64,000 nt of DNA, taken from the NCBI GenBank assembly GCA_038040325.1, contig JBBPIM010000007.1:1-64000 (forward strand), read 5' to 3'. A program made the translations under genes and the position numbers. The notes beneath the pieces are model-generated. The model saw only the letters and a program-made list of their open reading frames with translations, was not told where the DNA came from and did not search any database. Position 1 is the first letter of the stretch; the number at the start of each line of letters is the position of its first letter. Positions 7,832 to 17,493 of the stretch are shown here, in pieces. The stretch is from Mayfieldus profundus. GTDB lineage: Bacteria > Actinomycetota > Thermoleophilia > Solirubrobacterales > 70-9.

Positions 7832-10273
7832 GTGGCGGCGATGCTCGGGGCACGGGGAAGACGTGGCTTGGTACTGATCGCCGCGCTTGCTTTGGTTGCC
7901 GCGTCCGCGCCGGCCACGGCGAACGGAAAGGCGCCGCGGGTGACCATCCGCACCACCTCGCACGGCATCCCGCACATCCTCGCCGACAGCTGGAAGGGCC
8001 TCGGCTACGGCTACGGGTTCGCCTTCGCCAAGCAGAACCTCTGCACGATCGCCGACTCCTACGTCACCGTCAACGCCGACCGGTCGCGATTCTTCGGGCC
8101 CAACGGTAGCTGGGTGTTCCGGGGCAACGGCTTTCGCTTCAACAACCTCGACAGCGACTTCTTCTTCCAGAAGCTGATCGACGAGAAGGTCGCCGACAAG
8201 CTGCTCGCGCTGCCGCCGCCGAAGGGGCCGAAGGCGGCGATCAAGAAGATCGCCAAGGGCTACGCCGCCGGCTACAACCGCTATCTGCGGCGCGTCGGCG
8301 TCGCGAACCTCCCCGACCCCCGCTGCCGGGGGGAGGAGTGGGTGCGCCCGATCGGCGTCGACGACGTCTACCGGCGCTTCTACGCGCTCGGGCTGCTGGC
8401 CAGCCAGGGTGTGGCGATCGACGGCATCGCTGCCGCGGCGCCGCCGTCCCCGCGCGACGATGCGGCATCGCGCGAGGCCCCGGTCGCCGATGCGGCCACC
8501 CTGCGGAAGCTGGACCAGCGGCTGCACCCCGACATCGGCTCCAACGCATACGGGCTGGGCAGGGAGGCGACCCGAACCGGCGGCGGGATGCTGCTCGGCA
8601 ACCCGCACTTTCCCTGGGAGGGCTCGGAGCGCTTCTTCCAATCGCAGCTGACGATCCCGGGCAAGATCAACGTCTCCGGGGCAAGCCTGTTCGGCGTGCC
8701 GCTGATCAACATCGGCCACACCCGCAGGTTGGCCTGGAGCCACACCGTCTCCACCGCCTATCGCTTCACGCCCGTGCAGGAGACGCTGGTCCCCGGTTCA
8801 CCCACCACCTACCTGGTCGACGGCCAGCCACGCCAGATGGAGCGCCGCACGGTGACCGTGAAGGTGAAGGGCGACAGCGGCTCGCTCTCGAACCGCAGCC
8901 ACACCTTCTACTCGACGATCCACGGCCCGGTGATCACCTCGCTGGTGGGCCTGCCGGCATTCCCCTGGACGCCGCTGCAGGCCACCGCCATGCACGACGC
9001 CAACGCCGACAACTTCCGCTACCTCAACCACTTCTTCGACGTAAACCGGGCCAAGACCGTCGCCAAGCTGCACCAGATCCTGATCACCGACCAGGGGGTC
9101 CCTGGGTCAACACGATCGCCGCCGACTCGACCGGCCAGGCCTACTACGCCGACATCTCGGTCGTGCCCAACGTCAGCAACGCAAAGGCTGCCGACTGCAA
9201 CACCCCGACCGGTGTCGCCACCTTCTCGGCGCTCGGGCTGCCGGTGCTGGACGGCTCGCGCTCGGAGTGCGACTGGGGCACCGACCCCGACGCGGTGATC
9301 CCGGGGATCTTCGGGCCCGGCAACCTTCCGCACCTGTTCCGGACCGACTACGTCCACAACGGCAACGACAGCTACTGGCTCGGCAACCCGGCCCAGCCGC
9401 TCGAGGGCTTCGCCCGCATCATCGGCGCGGAGCCTGCGCACGCGCATCGGCCTGATCATGGCCCAGCAGCGGCTGGCCGGAACCGATGGGTTGAAGGGCC
9501 GCGGGTTCTCCCTGCGCCAGCTAAAACGGGTCGCGTTCGGCAACCGTCAGTACGCGGGGGAGCTGTTCCGCGACCAGCTCGCGTCGCTCTGCGAGAGCAA
9601 CCCGACGCTTTTCGGATCCAGCGGGCCGGTCAACGTCAGCGGCGCCTGCCCGGTCCTGCGCAACTGGGACCTGCACGACAACCTCGACTCCAAGGGCGCG
9701 GTGCTGTTCCGCCGCTTCGCCACCAGGGTCCTGGCCGGCACGGTCCCGACCCAGCCTCCCCAAAACGTCTTCACGACTCCCTTCGACGCCTCCGACCCGG
9801 TCAACACGCCGCGCGGCCTCAACACCTTCAACCCGGCGGTCCAGCAGGCCTTCGCCGACGCGGTCACCGATCTGCGCAGCGCCGGAATCCCGCTCGACGC
9901 GCCCCTGGGCGACTTCCAGTTCGAGCAGCGCGGAGGGGAGAGGATCCCGATCCACGGCGGCCCGGGCACGGTCGGAGTCTTCAACGCGATCAATGTCCCC
10001 TGGGTCGCCGGCAAGGGCTATCCGGACGTACCGCACGGCTCCAGCTTCGTGATGGCAGCGAGCCTGCGGGGCCGCTGCCCGAAGGTGCGCACGATCCTCA
10101 CCTACTCGCAGTCCGAGAACCCGCAGTCCCCCTACTTCGCCGACCAGACACGGATGTTCTCCCACAAGAAGTGGGTCAGGGACCGCTTCTGCCCAAAGCA
10201 GATCAAGCGCGACCCGAGGCTGCGCGTGAAGCGCTTCGGGGGCGGGGCGCGCGCCGAGCGCCGCGGGTTCTGA
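7832..10273 (+). pseudogene. Penicillin acylase family Ntn-hydrolase, interrupted by two frameshifts
   Basis: The N-terminal signal peptide (LVLIAALALVAASAPATA) and the acylase alpha region are in one frame up to about 9100. The self-cleavage site is visible as GSNAYG with Ser237 as the expected N-terminal nucleophile, followed by LLGNPHFPW. At 9101-9102 one base is missing: the conserved GVPWVNTIAAD continues in the next frame. At about 9433-9437 the frame returns to the original one (RTRIGLIMAQQRL) and continues to the TGA at 10271. The two shifts compensate each other. The intact product would be about 813 residues, normal for acyl-homoserine-lactone/penicillin acylases, exported. Either a recent pseudogene or two sequencing errors; all three pieces keep good family motifs. 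Confidence 0.85.
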
Positions 10274-10351
10274 GCCGCCGGTCGATCGAGGCGGGCTGTC
10301 TGAGCACGATATTGCGATGGTCCGCCGGGTCCTGGTCTAAGCTGCCGCCCG

Positions 10352-10888
10352 GTGAAAACGCAGCAGGAGATGTGGATTCGCAGGGGTGGCGCAATCGCCG
10401 CGGCGGTCGTCGTGGTGGTCATCGCCTACCTTCTGATCAGCGGCGGCGACGACAACGGCTCCGGCACTGGGGAACCGGAGTCGGCCGATGCCACCGGGAT
10501 TCAGCAGTTCGCCGCGGACGCCGGCCATCCCGTCTACTGGGCGGGCCCGACCGGGGCTGAGAGCTTCGAGTGGACCGAGCTGGCCGACGGGCGTGTCTAC
10601 ATTCGCTACCTGACCGGTGGCGCTGCGGCCGGAGACCCGCGGCCGCTGTACCTGACCGTGGCGACGTATCCGGTCGGGGACGGGGTTAAGGCGGTCAAGA
10701 GCGCGGCCAAGTCCGCCGGCAACACAACGATCCAGGTCCCAGGCGGCGGCACCGCCCTGGTCTCCAAGGGCTCGACAAGCGTGTACCTCGCATATCCCGG
10801 CTCGGAGTATCAGATCGAGGTTTTCGATCCTGATCCCGCCCGGGCGCGGCAGGTCGCGAAGTCGGGCCGGATACAACCCGTTTCCTGA
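10352..10888 (+). CDS. Single-pass membrane-anchored protein of unknown function
   Basis: 178 residues from GTG. A short basic N-terminus (MKTQQEMWIRR) precedes one transmembrane helix (AAAVVVVVIAYLLI, residues 13-29), then an acidic linker (GGDDNGSG) and an extracytoplasmic beta-rich domain with HPVYWAGPTGAESFEWTELADGRVYIRYL. I have the impression of a widespread actinobacterial hypothetical domain but cannot name it. It is 7 bp upstream of the large membrane protein at 10896 and probably co-transcribed with it, suggesting a joint envelope role. Confidence 0.7.
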   Translation: MKTQQEMWIRRGGAIAAAVVVVVIAYLLISGGDDNGSGTGEPESADATGIQQFAADAGHPVYWAGPTGAESFEWTELADGRVYIRYLTGGAAAGDPRPLYLTVATYPVGDGVKAVKSAAKSAGNTTIQVPGGGTALVSKGSTSVYLAYPGSEYQIEVFDPDPARARQVAKSGRIQPVS

Positions 10889-10895
10889 GCCCCCC

Positions 10896-13274
10896 ATGAG
10901 CCTGCTGGTGGCCTGGGTCGTCTTCCCGGCGGTGCTCACATTGCTGGCGACCGGCTGCGGGCTGCTGCTTCGGACCGTCTCCGGCTGGAAGATCCCGGCA
11001 CCCCTCGTCCCCGCCGCAGGCCTGGCGCTGATCGTCGTGGTCACGGGCTTCCTGACCATGTCGGATGCGACCGCCGAGCTCTCGGTTCCGGTGTCGCTCG
11101 GCCTCGCCGTCGCCGGCTTCGGCCTGGTGCCGGAGTGGCGGATGCCGGACCTGCGCGCCTCGGAGGCCCTGGCGGCCGTGGGTGTGTTCGCGGTCTTCGC
11201 CGCCCCTGTCGTCCTCTCCGGAGAGGCGACCTTCGCGGGCTACATCAAGCTCGACGACACCGCCACCTGGATGGCCTTCACCGACCGGGTGATGGAGCAC
11301 GGCCGCAGCGCCTCGGGCCTGCCGCCCTCGACCTACGAGGCGGTGATCGCCGTCAATCTCCCCGAGGGGTATCCGATCGGCACCTTCCTGCCCCTCGGTG
11401 TGGGGCGGACCCTGGTCGGCCAGGACGTTGCCTGGCTGGTGCAGCCGTACATGGCGCTGATGGCCGCAATGCTCGCTCTGGTGCTGGCCTGGCTCGCCAG
11501 GCCCCTGATCTCCTCGCCGTGGCTGAGGGGGGTCGCGGCCTTCCTCGCCGCGCAACCCGCGCTGCTGTTCGCCTACACGCTCTGGGGAGGTGTCAAGGAA
11601 GTCGCCGCCGCCCTGCTGATCGCCCTGCTGGCGGCGAGCGTGCCCACCAGGGCAGCCGACTGGTCGTCATGGCGACGCCTGCTGGTCACTGCTGTCGCCG
11701 GCGCGGCGCTGCTGGGAGTGCTGGGAGCGGGTGGCGCGGTCTGGCTGCTGACGATCCTGGTCCCCGCCGGCCTTCTGGCGGCGAGGGCTCGCTTCTGGGA
11801 GCTGTTGCCTTCCGGCGCGATCCTGGCCGGGCTTCTGCTCATCCTCAGCATTCCGGTTCTCTACGCCTCGGGAACCCTCTTCTCGCCCACCCAGGGGCCG
11901 CTGGTGAACGAGAGCGAGCTCGGCAACCTGCTTGGGCCCCTCAACGGCTTTCAGGTCGTCGGGATCTGGCCAGCGGGAGATTTCCGGCTCGATCCCGGAG
12001 AGGGCCTGCTCGCCGACCTGCTGATCGCCCTCGCGATCGCGGTCGCATTGATCGCCGCCTACGCGGCGTTTCGCGCGCGAGCCTGGGCACTGGTTCTCTA
12101 CGCCGTCGGCACGGCCGCAGGGTGCCTTGCGATCGTCCTCGTGGCCTCACCGTGGGTCGATGCCAAGGCGCTCGCCTCGGCGTCGCCGGCCGTCCTGCTG
12201 CCCGCCGTCGCGGGGGCCGCATACCTGTGGGGAACCGAGGCGCGTGCCTTCGGAGTGGTGGCCCTGGTCGCGATCGGCGCCGGGGTGATCTGGTCCAACG
12301 TGCTCGGCTACCGCAACGTCAACCTGGCGCCCCGCGATCAGCTCGCCGAGCTGGAGAGGATCGGGGAGGAGATCGCCGGCGAGGGTCCGACCCTGACCAC
12401 CGACTCCGAGGTGTACGGCGGCCGCCATTTCCTCAGGAAGGGCGACCCCGAGACCACTACCGACCTGCGTCGCAGCACGATTCCGCTCGTCGATGGCGGC
12501 CTGCCCGACGAAGTGCCGGACCTCGACATGGACCAAGTGCAGCCCGATGCGCTGCTTGCCTACCGGACGCTGGTGCTGCGGCGGTCGCCGTCGCGAAGCC
12601 GCCCCCCCGGGCCGTACAGGCTGATCGACAGCGGCCGTTTCTACGACGTCTGGCAGCGGCCGGTCGGAACAGAGGGCTCCGTGCTTCGCCATCTCGGTCT
12701 CGGCGACGGCGCCGGGCCGGCGGCGGTGCCTAGCTGCCAGGAGCTGGCGGACATGGCCCGCCTCGCCCGCGACAACGGACCCGCGGCGCGCCTGGCCGCG
12801 GCAGCGCCACGAAATGCCACCGTCATCGGCCCCGAGGACACTCAGCATCCACCGTCATGGGAGGGTGAAAATCTAGGCGCACTGTTCCTTCGCGACTCCG
12901 GGCAGCTCAGCGCCGAGTTCTCAGTCCCCTACCCGGGCACCTACCGGTTGTGGCTTGGAGGTTCGGTGCGTGGAGCGATCGAGGGGTTCGTCGATGGTGA
13001 AGAGGTGGGCTCCGTCGAGGAACAGCTCGCGAACACCGGTGAGTACACGGATCTGGGCGAGATCGCACTCACCCCGGGTGAACATCAACTCGAGCTTTCC
13101 TACGACGACAAGCCGTTGAGCCCGGGAAGCGACACACCGGCAGAGCTTCCCTACCCGACCGGGCCGTTTGCCGTCGGCATCGCTTCCGACGATCCCGGCG
13201 TCACCTATTTCACGCCTGACCAGGCACGGCGTCTGTGCGCGAGGCGGTGGGATTGGGTGGAGGTAAGCGAGTAG
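10896..13274 (+). CDS. Large polytopic membrane protein with C-terminal beta-sandwich, GT-C-like
   Basis: 792 residues. Roughly 12-13 hydrophobic helices occupy residues 1-470. An acidic loop motif YIKLDDTATW follows the early helices and PEGYPIGTF follows it, consistent with a GT-C-type active-site loop. The soluble C-terminal third ends in a jelly-roll-like domain (GTYRLWLGGSVRG, DGEEVGSV, LTPGEHQLELSYDD) resembling carbohydrate-binding folds. The ATG follows the upstream stop by 7 bp. Likely handles a lipid-linked sugar at the outer membrane face; donor and acceptor unknown. No exact family recognised. Confidence 0.7.
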   Translation: MSLLVAWVVFPAVLTLLATGCGLLLRTVSGWKIPAPLVPAAGLALIVVVTGFLTMSDATAELSVPVSLGLAVAGFGLVPEWRMPDLRASEALAAVGVFAVFAAPVVLSGEATFAGYIKLDDTATWMAFTDRVMEHGRSASGLPPSTYEAVIAVNLPEGYPIGTFLPLGVGRTLVGQDVAWLVQPYMALMAAMLALVLAWLARPLISSPWLRGVAAFLAAQPALLFAYTLWGGVKEVAAALLIALLAASVPTRAADWSSWRRLLVTAVAGAALLGVLGAGGAVWLLTILVPAGLLAARARFWELLPSGAILAGLLLILSIPVLYASGTLFSPTQGPLVNESELGNLLGPLNGFQVVGIWPAGDFRLDPGEGLLADLLIALAIAVALIAAYAAFRARAWALVLYAVGTAAGCLAIVLVASPWVDAKALASASPAVLLPAVAGAAYLWGTEARAFGVVALVAIGAGVIWSNVLGYRNVNLAPRDQLAELERIGEEIAGEGPTLTTDSEVYGGRHFLRKGDPETTTDLRRSTIPLVDGGLPDEVPDLDMDQVQPDALLAYRTLVLRRSPSRSRPPGPYRLIDSGRFYDVWQRPVGTEGSVLRHLGLGDGAGPAAVPSCQELADMARLARDNGPAARLAAAAPRNATVIGPEDTQHPPSWEGENLGALFLRDSGQLSAEFSVPYPGTYRLWLGGSVRGAIEGFVDGEEVGSVEEQLANTGEYTDLGEIALTPGEHQLELSYDDKPLSPGSDTPAELPYPTGPFAVGIASDDPGVTYFTPDQARRLCARRWDWVEVSE

Positions 13275-13304
13275 TTGGTAGCCGAATGAACCGCGGGTTG
13301 CAGA

Positions 13305-13334
13305 TTGACTTGTACGGTCGGCATGTGGTAGGAA
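13305..13334 (+). promoter_or_regulatory. Possible sigma-70-type promoter for the collagen-like gene
   Basis: TTGACT (13305-13310) and TAGGAA (13329-13334) are separated by 18 bp in the 218-bp gap before the collagen-like gene. The -10 match is only fair. Nothing else distinct was seen in this gap. Confidence 0.35.
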
Positions 13335-13492
13335 TAGCGTAGGTGGGTGTGGTCCCGCCGGGCTGCTTACTTGATCCAAACTCTTACGAGACACAACGCC
13401 GGCCGGGGGGCATTGGTCAGCACAGCGGGGATATGCACCGGCAACGGGTTGCTCACGCTGTGGAAACGGTCGAACCGTAAGGTCAACGGCCG

Positions 13493-15331
13493 ATGATCGA
13501 CCTTTCCAGGATCCGCTCACTGTTGGTGACGGCGCTGGCAATGACGGCGCTGCTTGCGATTGTTGGCGACAGCGCGTTTGCGGTCACCGCCTCGGAGAAG
13601 AAGTGCCGAAAGGCCGTCAAGAAGGCCTACGTCCAGGGCGGGACCTCCAAGAAGAAGGCGAAGCGCGCGGCCAAGCTGGCCTGCATCCAGGGAGGCGGCA
13701 CGCAGGGCGCAGCAGCACCTGGCACCCAAGGCCCCACCGGTGCGACCGGTGTGGCGGGCCAGGACGGCACCGACGGCACCGACGGCACGGACGGCGCGAC
13801 GGGCCCGACCGGTCCGTCCGGCGGCCCGGTGGGCCCCCAGGGCCCGACCGGCGAAACGGGTGCTACGGGCGCGACCGGCGCCTCCGGGACTGACGGAACA
13901 AACGGGACCGACGGAGCGACCGGAGCTACGGGCGCCGGAGCTACCGGCGCGACCGGCGCCACGGGCGCCACCGGAGTGGCGATTGGTCTCTTCGGTTCGA
14001 CGGGCGCAACCGGCCAGACCGGCCAGACCGGCGCGACCGGCGTAACAGGAGACACAGGAACTCCCGGCACGCAGGGCCCGACCGGCGCCACGGGGGCCAC
14101 CGGCGCGACCGGCGCGACCGGCGCCTCCGGGGCCGACGGGACCAACGGGACCAACGGGGCGACCGGCCAGACCGGCCAGACCGGCGCGACCGGCCAGACC
14201 GGCGCGACCGGCGCCTCCGGGACCGACGGAACGAATGGGACCAACGGGGCGACCGGCCAGACCGGCCAGACCGGCGCGACCGGCGTAACAGGAGACACAG
14301 GAACTCCCGGCACGCAGGGCCCGACCGGCGCCACGGGGGCCACCGGCGCGACCGGCGCGACCGGCGCCTCCGGGGCCGACGGGACCAACGGGACCAACGG
14401 GGCGACCGGCCAGACCGGCCAGACCGGCGCGACCGGCCAGACCGGCGTGACCGGCGTGACCGGCGCCTCCGGGACCGACGGAACGAATGGGACCAACGGG
14501 GCGACCGGACAGACCGGCGAAACCGGCGCAACAGGCCAAACCGGCGTAACCGGAGTTGGCGTCGCTGGCCTACAGGGCCCGACAGGCGCCACGGGAGCCA
14601 CGGGCGCGACCGGCCAAACCGGCGAAACCGGCCAGACCGGCCAGACCGGCGCGACCGGCCAGACCGGCGAAACCGGCGCAACAGGCCAAACCGGCGTAAC
14701 CGGAGTTGGCGTCGCTGGCCTACAGGGCCCGACAGGCGCCACGGGAGCCACGGGCGCGACCGGCCAAACCGGCCAGACCGGCCAGACCGGCCAGACCGGC
14801 GCGACCGGCCAGACCGGCCAGACCGGCGAAACCGGCGCAACGGGCGTAACCGGAGTTGGCGTCCCTGGCCTACAGGGCCCGACAGGCGCCACGGGAGCCA
14901 CCGGTGCGACCGGCGTAACCGGCAACGGAACCAACGGCGCGACCGGCGTTACCGGAGCCGGGCCGGCCGGGCCGACCGGCGCCACCGGCCAGACTGGCCA
15001 GACCGGCGTGACCGGCGCGGGCGCGACCGGCCAGACCGGCCAGACCGGCCTGACTGGCGCAGGCGCGGCCGGCTATTTGCGGGTAACGGGTACCGCCAGC
15101 GCGACCGACAGCACTTCGCCGAAGAGCTCCGTAGCCGACTGCACGGGTGGCAGAAAGGTTGTCGGCGGTGGATACACCATCACTACCATCGGAGACGCCG
15201 GAACCATCACTCCCATCACCAGCATGGCGAGCGACGACGACACGTGGACGGTCACGGGTGATGAAGACGGCAGCTTCAACGACAACTGGTCGATCCAGGC
15301 ATTCGCGGTTTGCCTAACGGCGAGCACCTAG
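13493..15331 (+). CDS. Large secreted collagen-like (GATG-repeat) protein with C-terminal globular domain
   Basis: 612 residues. Signal peptide residues 1-30 (LLVTALAMTALLAIVG, SAFA). Residues 31-78 are a lysine-rich module with two Cys (KKCRKAVKKAYVQGG, KLACIQGG). Residues 79 to about 526 are Gly-X-Y triplets dominated by GAT, GQT and GPT, interrupted three times by a five-residue step in GVTGVGVAGLQGPTG. Residues 527-612 form a distinct domain with two Cys (ADCTGGRKVVGGGY and FAVCL) that could trimerise the stalk. The threonine-rich, proline-poor triplets resemble bacterial exosporium and surface collagens. Surface filament is the likely role; it is secreted by Sec. Relative of the 6245 gene. 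Confidence 0.85.
   Translation: MIDLSRIRSLLVTALAMTALLAIVGDSAFAVTASEKKCRKAVKKAYVQGGTSKKKAKRAAKLACIQGGGTQGAAAPGTQGPTGATGVAGQDGTDGTDGTDGATGPTGPSGGPVGPQGPTGETGATGATGASGTDGTNGTDGATGATGAGATGATGATGATGVAIGLFGSTGATGQTGQTGATGVTGDTGTPGTQGPTGATGATGATGATGASGADGTNGTNGATGQTGQTGATGQTGATGASGTDGTNGTNGATGQTGQTGATGVTGDTGTPGTQGPTGATGATGATGATGASGADGTNGTNGATGQTGQTGATGQTGVTGVTGASGTDGTNGTNGATGQTGETGATGQTGVTGVGVAGLQGPTGATGATGATGQTGETGQTGQTGATGQTGETGATGQTGVTGVGVAGLQGPTGATGATGATGQTGQTGQTGQTGATGQTGQTGETGATGVTGVGVPGLQGPTGATGATGATGVTGNGTNGATGVTGAGPAGPTGATGQTGQTGVTGAGATGQTGQTGLTGAGAAGYLRVTGTASATDSTSPKSSVADCTGGRKVVGGGYTITTIGDAGTITPITSMASDDDTWTVTGDEDGSFNDNWSIQAFAVCLTAST
14041..14910. repeat. Long internal DNA duplications in the collagen-like gene
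   Basis: A near-identical segment starting CGTAACAGGAGACACAGG at 14041 recurs at 14284 (period 243 bp, 81 codons). A second segment starting GTAACCGGAGTTGGCGT recurs at 14546, 14696 and 14846 (period 150 bp, 50 codons, keeping the GVGVAG interruption). Periods are multiples of 3, so unequal crossing-over can change length without frameshift. Confidence 0.88.
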
Positions 15332-15515
15332 GTAAACCCCACCCAGGTTCACGAACTGATCGCCCGCTCTGGCGCCGGGCCGAACCCTGGCAGTCGATTT
15401 GTCGAAGCTGCCCAGGGAGTGCCCCCACTACCCACTTTCGGGGTCTCCGGCTCGACAAACGTCCACAAGTAGCCCGCATGCTTGACGCAGGCACGGCAGG
15501 GCCGATGCGCTGTGC

Positions 15516-16535
15516 ATGCCTCGGGTGGCGACCACACTCGCCCTGGCGGCCGGCTTGCTCTTGCTTGCGGCCGGCTTCGCGGTGCCGGCCGGGGCTCATA
15601 TGCCCGATCGGGTGCTGACCAGCTCGCCGGCAAGCGCGCAGCGCGCCACCGCCAGCGCCGACTGGACCTCGTACCCGGTCCCTGGCGGCTATTCGGTCAA
15701 GGTCGCATCGGCCTACTACCCCGAGACCGAGATTCAGGAAGTGGTCGGTGTGCTGGGCTCCCTCGTCCACGGCAAGGAGATGAACAGCCTCTCGGTGTAC
15801 GTCGCCACCCCGGACGAGATGGCCGCTATGTGCGGAACCGGGTTCATGGGCTGCTACTCCCCGTCCGCGGAGCGAATCGTCGTCTCCGGCTCCGACGAGT
15901 CGGCGGCCGGGATCCCGCGCCAGCACGTGATAGCCCACGAGTACGGCCACCACATCGCCAACCGCCAGCTCAACGGCCCATGGTGGCCGGCCCTGAACGC
16001 CGGCACCAAGCGCTGGGCCACGTATGAGCGGGTCTGCGAGGAGGCGCGGCAGCAGCGGCTCTATCCCGGTGACCAGGGGGCCCACTATTGGGAGAACCCC
16101 GGCGAGGCCTTCGCCGAGTCGTACGCGAACATGAACTTCCCCGCGCTCGGGCTGGCCTGGAACTACACGCCGCTACTGCAGCCCGACCCCGTGTCGCTGC
16201 AGAAGATCAGGGCCGACGTCACTCGGCCCTGGACCGGTCGCCGGACCACGAAGTGGCGGCGCATGTTCGGCCGTCACGGGGGGCGCGTGGTGCGCAGTGT
16301 CGCGACCCCGCTCGACGGCCGCCTCAGCGTCAGCCTGAAGAGCCCCAGGGGCTCGGACTACGACCTCTACCTGCGCACGGCCGACGGTGGCCGGGGGCGG
16401 GTTCTGGAGAGAGACTCCGCCGGTCGTTCCACCAAGCGCGTGAGCGCCCGGGTGTGCGGTGAGCGTGCGGTGCGCATCGAGGTGCGGCGCCGCAGCGGCA
16501 CCGGGCCCTTCACGGTCAAGATCGCCCGTCCCTGA
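15516..16535 (+). CDS. Secreted zinc metalloprotease-like protein (HEYGHH)
   Basis: 339 residues. Signal peptide residues 1-27 (ALAAGLLLLAAGFAVPAGA). The zinc motif HEYGHH starts at H141 (H141, E142, H145), and the downstream ENPGEAFAESYAN (residues 193-205) supplies the likely third ligand. The C-terminal 90 or so residues (GGRVVRSVATPLDGRLSVSL, DYDLYLRTADGG) look like a pre-peptidase C-terminal (PPC)-type beta-domain. Two Cys pairs (CGTGFMGC, and VCEEA with ARVCGE) may form disulfides. A secreted protease or peptidase with unknown target; it stands alone between the collagen-like gene and the nitrilase operon. Confidence 0.8.
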   Translation: MPRVATTLALAAGLLLLAAGFAVPAGAHMPDRVLTSSPASAQRATASADWTSYPVPGGYSVKVASAYYPETEIQEVVGVLGSLVHGKEMNSLSVYVATPDEMAAMCGTGFMGCYSPSAERIVVSGSDESAAGIPRQHVIAHEYGHHIANRQLNGPWWPALNAGTKRWATYERVCEEARQQRLYPGDQGAHYWENPGEAFAESYANMNFPALGLAWNYTPLLQPDPVSLQKIRADVTRPWTGRRTTKWRRMFGRHGGRVVRSVATPLDGRLSVSLKSPRGSDYDLYLRTADGGRGRVLERDSAGRSTKRVSARVCGERAVRIEVRRRSGTGPFTVKIARP

Positions 16536-16599
16536 CGCACTCCCCGCCGGAGATGCGGATTTCCCGTCCCGCTCCATGTGGGATACTGGGCCTGCCGAT

Positions 16600-16613
16600 T
16601 GACTGGTCAGTCA
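16600..16613. promoter_or_regulatory. Probable TetR-type operator upstream of the nitrilase-tetR operon
   Basis: TGACTGGTCAGTCA has perfect 6-bp inverted arms (TGACTG / CAGTCA) around GT, followed by a further CCAGTC half-site at 16615-16620. Its position 53 bp before the nitrilase ATG and the TetR gene in the same operon suggest autoregulation. Confidence 0.55.
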
Positions 16614-16665
16614 GCCAGTCGTCGCGATGGGGGCGGGGAGGTCCCGGCCCCGGGGAAGGGAGCCG

Positions 16666-17493
16666 ATGCGCGCCGCCGCTGTACAGCTCAACTCAACCGA
16701 CGACAAGGCCCGCAACCTCGAGGTCGCCGAGCGCCTCGTCCGCGAGGCCGCCGCCGACGGCGCCGAATTCGTCTGCCTGCCCGAGAAGTGGACCGTGCTG
16801 GGCGGCTCCCAGGCGCTGCTCGACGGCGCCGAGCCCCTCGAGGGCCCCAGCCTCTCAGCGGCTCGCGCTTGGGCGCGCCAGCTCGGCATTCATCTGCTCG
16901 CCGGCAGCATCGCCGAGCGCGTAGAGGGCCAGGAGCGGCTCTCCAACACCTCGGTGCTGATCGGGCCCGAAGGCGAGGATCTCGCCGTCTACCGCAAGAT
17001 CCACATGTTCGACGTCGAGGTGGGAGGGGTCGCCTACCGCGAGTCCGAGCACGAGCAGCCGGGGGAGGAGATTGTCACCGCCGCGGTCGACGGCGTCGAG
17101 GTCGGGTTGACCGTCTGTTACGACCTGCGCTTCCCCGAGCTGTACCGGATCCTCGCGGTGCGGGACGCGCGGCTGCTCACCGTGCCCTCCGCCTTCACGC
17201 TGGCCACCGGACGCGATCACTGGGAGGTGCTGCTGCGCGCCAGGGCGATCGAGAACCAGGCCTTCGTGATCGCCCCCAACCAGTTCGGCGAGGCGCCGCC
17301 CCACTACAACTCCTACGGCCGCTCGGCGATCGTCGACCCCTGGGGCGTGGTGCTGGCGATGGCCCCCGACGAGGAGTGCTTCGTCGCCGCCGACCTCGAT
17401 CTCGAGGCGCAGGAGCGGATTCGCGACTCGCTGCCCTCCCTCGCCAACCGCCGGCCCCAGGCCTATCTGTGGAACGAGGAGGTGCACGCCTGA
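16666..17493 (+). CDS. Carbon-nitrogen hydrolase (nitrilase superfamily, Nit/omega-amidase-like)
   Basis: 275 residues. The Glu-Lys-Cys triad is complete: E40 in CLPEKW, K111 in YRKIHMFDV, C151 in VCYDLRFPELYR. The length and the motif RKIHMFD fit the Nit1/Nit2 branch that hydrolyses deaminated glutathione or omega-amides to acid and ammonia. The ATG at 16666 is chosen over an earlier in-frame GTG because GGAAGGGAG lies just upstream. Its stop overlaps the tetR start by one base. Cytoplasmic. Exact substrate not proven. Confidence 0.9.
   Translation: MRAAAVQLNSTDDKARNLEVAERLVREAAADGAEFVCLPEKWTVLGGSQALLDGAEPLEGPSLSAARAWARQLGIHLLAGSIAERVEGQERLSNTSVLIGPEGEDLAVYRKIHMFDVEVGGVAYRESEHEQPGEEIVTAAVDGVEVGLTVCYDLRFPELYRILAVRDARLLTVPSAFTLATGRDHWEVLLRARAIENQAFVIAPNQFGEAPPHYNSYGRSAIVDPWGVVLAMAPDEECFVAADLDLEAQERIRDSLPSLANRRPQAYLWNEEVHA

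Noticed and set aside
13627..14985. Long minus-strand Pro/Val-rich frame opposite the collagen-like gene
   Set aside because: It is only the complement of the GATG-type repeats (VAPVAPV), without start context or terminal domains.
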